64,000 nucleotides of DNA, taken from Peronospora farinosa. Its lineage: Eukaryota; Oomycota; Peronosporomycetes; Peronosporales; Peronosporaceae. The position numbers were made by a program, and so were the translations under genes. The notes under the pieces were generated by a model, which saw nothing but the letters and a program-made list of their open reading frames with translations, did no database searches and was not told the origin of the DNA. How positions within the stretch are numbered: position 1 is the first letter of the stretch; every line of letters begins with the position of its first letter. Location of the stretch: contig CANTFK010000943.1 in the NCBI GenBank assembly GCA_947646735.1, positions 434,001-498,000 of the forward strand, given 5' to 3'. Of this stretch, positions 40,622 through 52,600 are shown in pieces.

Positions 40622-43600
40622 TTACTCCTGTTGAAAGTTGGCCACTGCCTGCGAGACAGCAAAGTCGCCTGAGTGGCTGATAGACACGCTTAGCTTCGAC
40701 AAACCAAGGCGGTTGAACACTTGCAGCGGGTAGCCCGATAGCAGCACGGACGGAGCACCCGACGCTGTCATGAAAATCTCGATCTCGCGCAGCGGGGCGC
40801 CAGCACCCTTCCAAAGGTTAGGCTCCGTAGGCGTAGAACTCGATATGGCCTTGATCACTGCCTCTTTCGCAGCCCAGCGACCCGCAAAGCTCGCGGCCGG
40901 GTGAGGCGCGCTGTAGCAATACGCCATCTCCTGGTCCGTGAAGTTGCGTCGGATAAAGTCCTCGCGGCCGTTCAGGTTCTCGAACGTGGCCACAGGCTCC
41001 ACGTCCACACCCATGCCCATATTCTTCGACGCCAAACCCAGGTCGCTCGCCGCTTGGTTAATGGCAGTCAACAGCGTCGACGACGAGTCAGCCTGATTCG
41101 AGTCCGAAGTCCTCTTCGACGACGACGCTGCAACTCCCGTAGCAGTCTTTGCCTTCTTCGCGCGCTTCTCGACACGCAGGCGGCGGTTCGCCTCCGCAGT
41201 GAGCGAGTCCGCACCGCCAAATCGCCATGTCTTTGACGTCGCGTCGTACTCGGCACGAGCAGTAGGGTCCAGGTACACGCTGCTCTCCTGAGCCGAAGAA
41301 TACGGCGCCTCGTTCTTCACCTGAATGTGCAACTGCTTGCTGGTGACTACGCTTTGAGCGTACGTGTTCATCTTAATCAGGCGCTTCTCGCGAAGAGCCG
41401 AGTAGTGATGAAAATCGGCAGTAGATAGCGTAGACAGAAGGTAATCCGGGTGCACCAGCAACACCTCACCACCGGCCTGACCAAAGCCAAAACTCTTCAT
41501 TATCACGGCTTTGACACCCACGGTCTGGTAGCTACGGTTCGGGTACACGAGGTGATCATACTTACGCAGCGTCTGGCATGTGTTATCCAGCTGACGGTTG
41601 CCCGGGATCAATCCCGTGTTCAGCACCTGCAGCAGACCGTTGAGCATCCACGCAGCCGCAGCACCCTTTGGATGGCCCGTTAAATTCTTCTGACAGATCA
41701 CCGGTAGAGGATTACCCGCTGAACGGCCAAGGTGGGCCATTTGCTTATGTGTGACTTCGCTTTCATTCTTATCATTGGCGGTGGTACCCGTACCATGGAA
41801 GCTTGCAGCACCCACGTCGTCAATGTCCAGGTTCCACGCGCTCAGCGCACCACGAAGAGGAGCGATGTCTGTACGGCCGCGGTAAAAGCTGTCTCCCCAC
41901 ACGGACTGTGCCGATTGCACCTTGCGCACCTTCATCTCATCGAGGAAGGCAACACGAAACTCGTCTCCTTCGATCAAGGACTTCTCGCGCGCATACCACT
42001 TCTCGATGCTTTCCAGCTCGTCGTCGAATTGGCGACGACGGTACTCCACGTCAAGCAGCGGCGAGGGCTGTAAGTTCCCCGTCGGTGTCTCACGAGCCGT
42101 CGTCAGAATCCCTTGACCAGGAGCCGGCACTGATCGACCGTTCTTATCTGTCGCTGTATTCGAAAGCGCGATGATACCATAAATCGGCAGACCCATTTCT
42201 AGCGCAAGCTGTGCGTCCATCAGCAGTTGCATACCCGCACCATGACTCTCCATGAATCCGCCTCGCGTGGTCGAGCACGGGCGACACATTTCCTTTGGTT
42301 CACGACCCATACCGATCTCCTTTACCGAATCACTTGTAGCTTTCATCTGTGCGAATTCAAACGCACCCTCCTCACCAAAATCGTCATAGCCACCAACTAT
42401 GCAAACACGGGCCTTGCCGCTCTTGATGGTCTCAGCACCTATGTCCACAGACTCAGCAGCTGTGGCACACGCACCAACAGGAGTCTTAATCGGGCCGGAC
42501 GAACTCAGCAGCAGCATGTTTACCCAGGCAGGAGGCGTATTAATGAAACATTCTTGCAGCGCGTCGCTCGGAGCGGCCTTGCCCATAAAGCGGTCCCTGT
42601 AGATCTGCGTGAACGCACGCATACCACCCATACCGCCACCGGAAGCGTTGCCGATCTCCGAAACGTGCACATATTGGTAGAACTCGTACGGATCCGTCAC
42701 ACCGGCCGCGACGAATGCGTCCATCGTCGACGCGAGTACATAAAGCGTAATCGGATCCACCGCATCGGCCAGGTCCTTGGACAGGCCAAGGCGCTGGGTA
42801 CTCCAGCCTGTCGGGATCTGACCAGCCACAAAGCGGTCGAAGTTGAGAGCACGAGGAATGTTCAAAATGGATCCCTTGCGCAGACGAATCATCCAAGCGC
42901 CAGACGCGTTTTGGAACACATCCACGTTCTCCTCGCCCAGCTCCTTACGGAACTGAAGAGCCTCCTCACGGTCAGCCACCTCAATTGGCGACATTTTCTT
43001 GTCGATAGCCACCTGATGCAGCACCATCTTTTTCTTCGGGTCGTAGCCGTCAAATAGCTCTGGCTCCACGATGCGAATACCTGAGTGTTTCATGATGTCC
43101 TCCTCGTAGCGAGGTTTTACCTGGTGGTCTGGCACGATCTCCTTCGTCTTGGCATCCACCCAGTTGCCCTTCTCGAACAGGATGCGGCCCGTCAGCCATG
43201 CTAGCTCAATACAGCCTTCCAATGAGAACTCGCCGTATGACTCCATCTCCCAGCGCGTCCGCGAGTTTCCCCACGGTCCCACCTCACCAAAACCAGTCAC
43301 AACAACGACCTGGCGCAGGTCGATCATGCCACGCAACATTGTTTGCTTCGCCGAGGTTGACAACTCAGACACACACGTTAGCTTCGGGAACGAGTTGCAG
43401 TAGTAGGTCGACATGTTCGCACGAGGAGCAAAATTCTTCGAGCTGGAAGAAGACAGTAGCTTCATCGAAGGCAGAGCCAGCATTTTCTTGTCATTCTCGA
43501 GCGCGGCATGAATAGAAGCTTGGAGCTTCGCCTTCCTCATGATGTCCGACCGAATTTCGTCTACCTGATCCTTCAGGTCACTCACTTGAGCCATGCCACC

Positions 43601-46600
43601 AGTGAGGTCAGCGAAGATCGGTGTCTCGGCCGCACGATCCACAATGATAGGGTGCATAAGCGCGCTCAGGTTGAAGCCCATTTCCGTCGTGCTAAACGTG
43701 CGCATCCCCATCTTCTCCACACCAGCAGCCACTACATTGTTACCAGACATGAGACCCGTGCCGCGAGTCCAGCCGATGATGGCGCCGACAATCGAAAGCT
43801 GATCATCCCAGCCCTCCGAGTACCATTTACCCATCAAACTCTCCACGCCCAGCTTCGACTCAGCGTAAAGACCGTCTCCGCCAAAGTTGCCATGGTTCGG
43901 CGACATTGGAAGAATCACCAGCGCAGGGCGAGTGGTGATGTCACGGGCCTTCTTCGCTATGACAACTTCGCCCAACAATCGCATTGTGTTCGTCAGCATG
44001 ATACGATGGGCCAGCTCCGAGCGCGAGTCAATGTCTGTGATCGTACGTCCGACTTCCGACAGAGCCGCAAACGGGATCACAAAGTCTAGATCCAGCTTGT
44101 GCACGTTGTAAATGTGCGCCACCAGGTTTTGCACGTCCATCTTCGATGCCTGGTTGAACGGAAGAATAATGAGACGGCTGCCGCGACTACCATGCTGCTC
44201 GTAGATCTCACGGAACAGGGTAGTCGTCTTCATGCCAAAGCTACTCGTCGTCACGAACACAGTAGCGCCACCCTCCAAAAGCGCCTTTACGATTTCTGCA
44301 CCAATGGAGTTCTTGCCACAACCAGTCAGTAGCGCCGCCTTGCCAACGAACGAAATACCCGTTGAGGCCATTTCACGCATGCACGACAACAGCATACAGG
44401 TAGACTCAACATCATACAGACGGATCGTCGGGTCCACATCAGATGGTTTGCGGATATGCACATGCGGCAGCACGATCTGCTTCAGATTCTCATTGAGACC
44501 GTAGCGTAGCGAGGACGAGCGAGCAAACAACGACTTTGCAGATTCACGCTTTGCACGCTTACGCAACGAGTCACGAAGCGCATTGAGCTTGGCCCCCTCG
44601 GCAGGCGCAACCTTTTTGGCCTTAGTTAATCGTATCTTGGACATCAACTTCTCCTCATCAAATCTGCGATCATCGTCGCTGTCAGGCTCATCACCGCTCA
44701 TGCTGCCATTGTCGTTGAGAGTCGACTCAAACCCAACAGCACTAGTCATACCCGCAGTGACATCAGAGCCTGCAACGTTGCCAGTTTCAACCGCATCGTT
44801 ATACTCAAGCCCGCGAGCAACCTCGTCAACGTAGTTAATGGAGTCTGCCACACCTTCACGAGGAACCTCAGCATATTCGAGCTCGCCATTTTCAAGAATG
44901 CGAAGCTGCGGCTGCGTCGGCTTAAAAATCTGCATGTTCACAGGGTTTGTGTTCAGCCACTCTTCCATTTGCTCCACCAACAGTTGGACCGCCTGAGCAA
45001 GCTCGGGGCTGCTTTCTTCTTCAGCTCGTGACACGAAGAACTGTGTGCATCGCAAAAGTTCCGGTGTGGCACGATTGCACAGGTACGGTTTAAACCACTC
45101 GAGCGGCGGAAGTGCCGACTCATCTGCAATAGTGTCCACGTTCTTGTTGATAAAGCGAGTCATCGCCTCAAAGTGCGTACTTAAACCCTCACTCACTGCC
45201 AGCTGCGGACTCGTAGACAAGCCTTTGGCCGCTACTACAGTGCGGTAGTACAGCTCCATTGCATCCTGGACGGCCCAGTTCCAGTAACTATCATACTGAC
45301 GCTCCTTCTTCGCATCAAACTTGCCTGCAATGCCAGCGCCATAGAACTCGCCGTGCTCCGCCACCCACTCAGAAACTGACGACTCAAGGTCCTCACGCAT
45401 ATCCACTTCCGTTTCAATTTTGCGATGCCAGTCAAGTTGGTCATCACCTAGGTACGAGCTCAGAGCATCGATCTGGTCCGCGATCATAGTCTTCAAACGC
45501 TTCTCAAAATCGCTTGGGAGAGAGCTAGACTGTATCACCTGCTGGCCCATTGCTGGACCAGCCATTCCGCCTCCAAGCTTCGACAGATAAGGAATGTCGA
45601 TTCCAGCGTACTTCGCATAGTCGTCCACAACGTCATCTAGCCACTTCTTCGTCGTACTGTCATCAGCAAGGCGCTGCTTTGGAGCCAGCGTCAGACCGTG
45701 GAGCAGCACACTTTCGATACGACCACTCGGTAGGCAGCGCTCGCTCGACAGGTAGTCCTTGATCGCCGACAGACCAAACCCACCAGGCATCTTGCTAGCC
45801 AGCATCTTCGCGATCAGAGCGCTGGTTACCTTGCCTGGGGATGCATAATCGGGGAATTTACCCGCCAGCTCAACCAACTTCATTTCTGTCGCATCGTCAG
45901 GACCAGAGCCAAACTCCTTCTCCAGGTCGCCAACGATCTCGTTTTGCACAGCCGACTTACCGGCACACAGTTCCTTGATGGTTGCCGTCTCCGAAACTTC
46001 GTTGAGGGTCTTGTGGAACTTTACCGCGAGCATCACTAACAGAGCGTGTTTGGCTTCCACAAGCTTATCACTCACCGTGGGGATCGATACCGGAGCAAGG
46101 TTAAAGGACATGCCCGACGTAGAAGCCATCGTAGGACGATCAAGAGAGATACCAGCAAACGAAGCATATCCGCTCACGCTGTCGTCCAGCCACTTGCGCG
46201 CGTCCGCATCGTTCTTCAGACGAGTCTGCGGGGCAAGGAGCAATGCGTGTGCCAACACGCTCTCCATGCGACCAGCACCCAGACCCTTCTCAGCGCTAAG
46301 GTAATCTTTGATGCTCGACATCGTAAAGCCGCCAGGCATTTTGCTCGCCACCACCTTGTTGATCAGGCTGTTAGTCACCTTGCCGAGACTGTTGTAGCCA
46401 GAAAACTTCGAAGCCAGCTCCTTCAGCGAAATTTCACCAGCACCCTCGGGCACACCTCCACCGAACTCCTTTTCAAGATCACCAAGAATCTCGTTCTGAA
46501 CAGCAGATTTTCCAGCGCAAAGCGTCTTTACGTCCGTCTCCTCCTTAATATCAGCCAAGCTCTTGTTCAAGCGCACGGCGATAATGACACGAAGTACGTG

Positions 46601-49600
46601 CAGGGCAGCAACTGGAGCATCACCGGCAGCGGAGGAAGCGACGACAGGAGTAGGAGCCGGAGCAGGTTGCATCTGCTGAACAGGAGCAGCGACAACTGCA
46701 GCGGCAACTGGAGTCGGGACGGCAGGAGCAACAGCCACCTTTGCAGCAGACATAGCAGCGTTCGCGGCAGCGGCAGCCTCCGCAGCCAAATTACGAGCAT
46801 ACTCAGATGCAGAAATGTTCGACGTCACCTCTTCAAAATGCACAACCTCACGGTCACGCTGGTACCACAGAATCTCACGGGGTACATCTGGGAAGTCTCC
46901 AACCTGAAGAGTGCCCAACGCCATGTTTGTCAACGTCGGAGCAGGACCAATCTCCACAAAGCGGCGAACACCACCCTCCGAAAACAATAGCGCCTGAGTC
47001 TTAATCCATTGGACAGGCGATGCAAACTGGTACGCCAGCAGCTCCACAACAAGTAAATGTGCCAGTTGAGCCTTCGTCGTCAACTTCCACTGCATCGGGT
47101 CCAAAGCCTCTGCGAGGTACGGACTCTTGGTCGCTTCATATACCTCCTCAACGTACGAGCGTTCAAGTGAGAATGGAGTAGCCACTAGATTAGGGATGTA
47201 TCGGTTCACTAGAAGCGGCAGTTGGCGCTCAAGTACCTGCGGATCAAACTTGGTCCGCAACAGCGCACGAAACGAAGGCACGCCACCAAGTAGCTCACGC
47301 GAGTGGAAAGGCACATCAATACCCACCAGCGGTATCGTTGCTAGGCCTCTCGCCAGTGTAAACGGACGGCCAGTCAGCTCGCACTTCTCCTTGCGGGCAC
47401 GAGCTTGTGCCAATGAATCGGTAATTACCTTCTCCACATCCTCAGTAGCCGCCGACTTCAGCGTCTTAAAAGCAGATAGCGACAGCGACAGCGTCTCTAA
47501 ATTCACATTCTCACCAGCAACGACGTACTGACGCTGCTGGATGTTAAAGTTGACTACTTGCAGCAGCTTGCCCGAAGCAGCTTCCACACCATCAACAATC
47601 TTGTACATAACTTCTTCAGTGAGGTGGGGACCAACTCGCGTGGGGTTCATTGCCACCATACCGTAGTCAGAGCGTCCCTCAGCGTCGCGCTTAACAGCTT
47701 TTTGCATGATCAAACCACGCAAGAATACAACTTCCACGACATCCTCAACAGCCAGAGCTCCAGCAAAAGAGCTGAGACCGGCGTACTCACCAAGCGAATG
47801 ACCAGCGAAGTGAGCATCGTCCGGAATCAGTTGTGCCGCTTCAATTTCAGAGAACATGGCCTTCTCCAGCAGTACCAATGCAGGCTGGCTGAACTGAGTC
47901 GCAAACAACAAACCCTCTGGCGCGGAAAAGCTGAAGCTCTGCGTACGAGCATTAATCTCTGGCAGTAAAGGTGCAATTTCACCAGTCACCGGGTCTTCAC
48001 ACGTCAAACTCATGTACTTCTCGCGAATAGTACGGCCCTTTTTGCCGCCAAAATGCACTGTAACAGACTTGGGGTTCGTTCGCACCATCTCGAGTATAGA
48101 GAAACCAAATGTCTTGCGCAAGTGAACATCACCACGGTTCCAAATATCACGGGCCACCGAGGATTCCTTATAGCGGTCCATGCCCATGCCTACCGCTGCA
48201 GAGCCCTGGCCAGTGAAAACAAACGCCATCGGCGCCTGCTTTACCACAGCGCGTGCGCTGACTACACGTTCACCGGAATCATTCACAACCTCAACTGACA
48301 AAACCTTTCTGCCGTTGTCGAGACCAATGTGGCGCGCCTGCATGAACAGCTTGTCACCGGGATACACCATGCCATCAAAGTTCACGTCGTAGTCCACGAC
48401 GTTACTGTCGAAGCCAAAACCGAAGCTCTGGATCACCAGGTCGCGCACCTTAGTCGCTGTCCACAAGCCGTGCATAATCGGCTTACCGTTCGGGAGGTGA
48501 CCCAGAATAGCGGCGTACTTGGAGCGATGGATAGGGTTCAGATCACGGGATGCCACCGCGTACGCCAAAGCGCTCGTCGGAACGTTGATCTCCAGCGGTT
48601 TCTCCAGCATGTGAGAGCCACCGCCCTCGAACATACCGCTTGCCTTCGCGTCCACGGGTCGCACCTGACGCAAGAACGCCACAACCGGGCTCTCATTCAC
48701 CTCTTTGCTAGTGAAATCAACTACGCCGATCTCCACATTCGAGCCAGCTTCCTCACGGAGCAGCCTGCCCGACACTTCCACGGAGCTTAGCGAGCCAATT
48801 GAAGCATACTGCTTTTTCATCGTCAATTGGAACACCAGCCGATCGCCGACATTCACCGAGGCGTCGGCAGCAAGCTTTAGCCATGGCTTCACCTTGAGAA
48901 TTTCCACGTCCTCCTGGCGACTAGGCACAAACTCGTCCATCGACTTGTCGATAGAGAAGGTGGATTCGAAGTCGTTGAAAGAGCCACGAATCAGGAACTC
49001 GCTATGTAGCTCCACAAGAGGCTCCAGCACCTCTACCATCTCCTTATCTACCGTCTTGCGTGAGATGATGGCTACACCGTGCACTATCTTGCCGCTGTCG
49101 ATAATGCGCAAACTACCGACGTTTGACGTGCTCACGATGTCGTCACCAGGCAAAAAGGTAGCAGAAGCCTTACGCGAGGAGAGCAACTTGTATGAGTGCT
49201 TCAAGTGCACCAGGTCAAACAGGTTACCCTTTACCTCGTTTGTGAACACCGACTGGATCAGCGGGCGCCACGATACGATCGTCGAAAAGTCTGCTGGAGC
49301 ACCGACCTCGTCGTCACTTAGACCGAGCGCAGCACGGTACGCAACGATGTCCTCCGTCGTAATGGAGAATTCGGCAGTAAAAGGGGACATCACACTCTCC
49401 GCGCACGCAGCTTTGCACGACTCCTCCTCCTTGCCATCAATTGCCACCCAGAAGCGAGCGTAAAATGCCTTTACCTTGTCGATAAGACCGCTGCCTTCAG
49501 CATGAATCGAGCAGGGCAGTTCCGGGTGGTACTGGAATGTCATCTCCAGTGCTACAACACTACCCTCCAGTTCGGTCACTGCCGGACGCACTTCATTCAC

Positions 49601-52600
49601 AACGACCACAATGGCCGCGCCATTCTTCTTGATTTCGATCACAGGACCAGAAATGTCGATGGAGCTGTCGAAAACACATATGCCTGCACCGTCGATCACA
49701 TACTTCTGGCCAGCCTGCGGGACAAGCAGCTGTCTGACAGGGTTTGCGAGCCACTTTTTCTCTTCAACAACTTGAGGCGACGAAATAAGCGCGTTCAGCC
49801 AGTCCTTGTCATTCACGGACGAGGCAAGAGCAGCGAGCCACTCGTCAGCAGAGGGCAAAGCGCTTTCTCCTGTAACGATCGACATCTCCACGTTGCTTTC
49901 GTTCTCCGTGACCTCGACGCCGGCAATGACCACAGTCCGCTTAGCAGGTGCAGACGTCACAGCAGCAATGGCGCCGCTTTCCTTCACAATGTTGGTGAAG
50001 CCAGCCACAATGCCCTCCAAGATGTCCGCGACAGGCTCGTTCACTATTGTGCTGTGGCGAACAGCCACGGGGCCCTGAAGGATGAACACGCGCTGCGCAT
50101 CGTGTTCCGGAACCGCATCCAAATCCTCCGAGTACCATAACGAATCCTTCATAAACCAAGTCTTGAACTCAGTGTCAATCACAGGCACAAAGTTCACAGG
50201 CTTACCGCCAGTGCGGCACAGCTCCAGGAAAAAGTCACGATCCGGGACGGACAGCAGCGTCGACACGATCCGTGGGTACTTCGCGATAAACGCGCTCATC
50301 ACGTCCCTCGGGTTCGTCTTCAGCTCCGACTGGTCAAACAGGTCACCAACGCTATCGCGGCGGAAACGCTCCTCCGTACGCGTGATGAACTTGCTCACAC
50401 GCGAGAAGAAGGTGTGGTGCACCCAACGACACGGCTTGCCTTCGACCTCCACGTACATCAAGTCAATCATACGCGCCAAAACGTCACCGTACGACATCTC
50501 CTCCAGATCAGCCGGAACGCTCTTGCCAGTCTCAAAATCGCGCTTGCAGCCAAAGTACGGCTTCTGATAGTCCGTGTTGAGACCAGCAATTATAGCTTTC
50601 TTATTAAGGCGAAGGGCCAACTCTACCTGCTCGCGCGGGATGTTAAAGTACTTGTCGTCAAATTCCTTCCATAGCACACCGCAGCGATTTGCCACCACGT
50701 GGATGGGCTCGCCCAACTCTGACGTAACCGTAACCACACCACCCACAACGCCCGTGTAGCTCGTTTCCCACTCCAGCTCCGACTCAATACCAGGAGTGTC
50801 CACAAGCAGCTTCTTCACGTCCGGTGCGGTCGCAGCTTCCTTTGCAACCATAACGCGAGAGCCCAATAAAATACCATCCATAGGCATCTTGTGCAGGTGG
50901 CCGCGAGCCAGACTCCATTCGCCCGTGATGTACTGCTTTGAATCCTCCCAGTTACCGAAACCTGATCCGACAACTAACAGCACGTTCGGTACACGACGAA
51001 TCGCGGCATACGACTCTTCCAATGGCTGGTGGAAGTCTTCAAAGCTGTGGTGGCCACCAGCGCGGCCACCGGTCCACTGCATCATCACGTTCATGCTTGG
51101 CGTCGCCGCAGCAATCTCCAGCACCGCGTGAATACCGTCCACCGAACCCGGCTTGAAGCACACCAACTTGATGCCGGCGGCTTCCAGCTGCGACATAATT
51201 TCAAGTGCGCGCTCCGTCGTCGGAATACCGGCGCCGATCGTAATACTCTCGATAGGCACACCGCTACGACGCATACGTAGCACCATCGGAAACTGGAAGC
51301 CCCACTGCTTCGCGTTCAGATACAACATGTTGATCGCAATGCCAAGGCCGGGCTTGATCTTGGAAACAAGCTCATTCACCGCGTTTTCGAAGATGTCGGG
51401 GCGTGACAGACCGCCTGCAGCTAGCTCACCATGGAACCCAGCGTTCTGGATGGCCGCAACCAGATCGATACCCTCCAGGCTGGTGGTTGGTGTCATTCCT
51501 GCCACCATAACCGGCGGTTTGTTCAGCACGCGCGTGAATCTGTTGCAAAGCTTGCCGGCCTTGGTCACCTGCGGACCAAATTTCTTCACCCACGTCTCGA
51601 CTGGGGCGAATGTCGGTGCAGTATCAATGAATTGCTGCAAGCTGACAAGAGGAGCGCCCTTCGTCGACAAGCTTATAACCGGGTGCTTGGCAGTCGCGAT
51701 CACAAGTTTAATACCCAAACCTTCCGCAAATCTGACACTCAGCTTTGCCACACCGAGATCCGGGCCAAACTCCAGAATGTGCGTTGCGTTCGAGTGGTGC
51801 TTCGCAATCTTGGTCCACGTCGCAGTCCAATCTACTAGCTGCAGTAGCTGCATGCTAATTAGTTCATCAACTACGTCGTCGACCGTCTGCAAATTTACAG
51901 CCTCTGTGTTGGTAGCGTATACTGGCACCTGCAGTTGCCTGCCCTTGATCGCGCACTTGACGCGCTGCACGTCCTGCACCAACTTTGGCTTGGCCGCAGT
52001 CAGCAGTGATGTGTGGAAGGGCGCCGAAAGTGGCAAGAACGAGAGCGAGCCCGTGGGTTTCCGCTGCGAAAATGGAATGCGTGTTTGATTGGCGTCAGGC
52101 TTGGCGAACTGATCCTCGAGCGACTGCTTTAGCAACGTCAGCGTTGCGGGGAAGCCCGTCACATTCATCATGTCGGGCGCATGGATGAGAGAGAGCTGCA
52201 GGTCGGGTGTCTTGGTCCGGCGCTGAACAACTTCGATGGCCGTAAGAACGTGCTCTTTCTTGAGCCCCCGCACGACCAGCATTGGGCCGGCGTTTTCAAT
52301 CTTCTTGTCATCCTGCTTGTGCTGCGTCAGGAGCTCCTGATACGTCTCTTGTGCGCGCAGTCCCTGCCAGAACATGTAGCGCAGGACGGAGATGCTGACC
52401 TCGACAAACTCCTCCACCGTCTTGGCCACTGAGAAAATGACGGCGCTCACTACACCCTGGCTGTGGCCCAAAGCCGTGGTGGAACTCTTGACTACACTCT
52501 CATGGGTCGCGCCCGTGATCTCAAGGAAATGAAGGTAATTGGCACATTGCGTCAGCAGTAGCAACGGCATACTGAAAAAGACACGATCCAAATCCAAGTC

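Noticed and set aside
42227..43057. 276-codon and other long plus-strand frames opposite FAS (also 46046-46990, 51153-52088)
   Set aside because: Antisense shadows of the 12.4-kb FAS frame; no domain and no splice logic.
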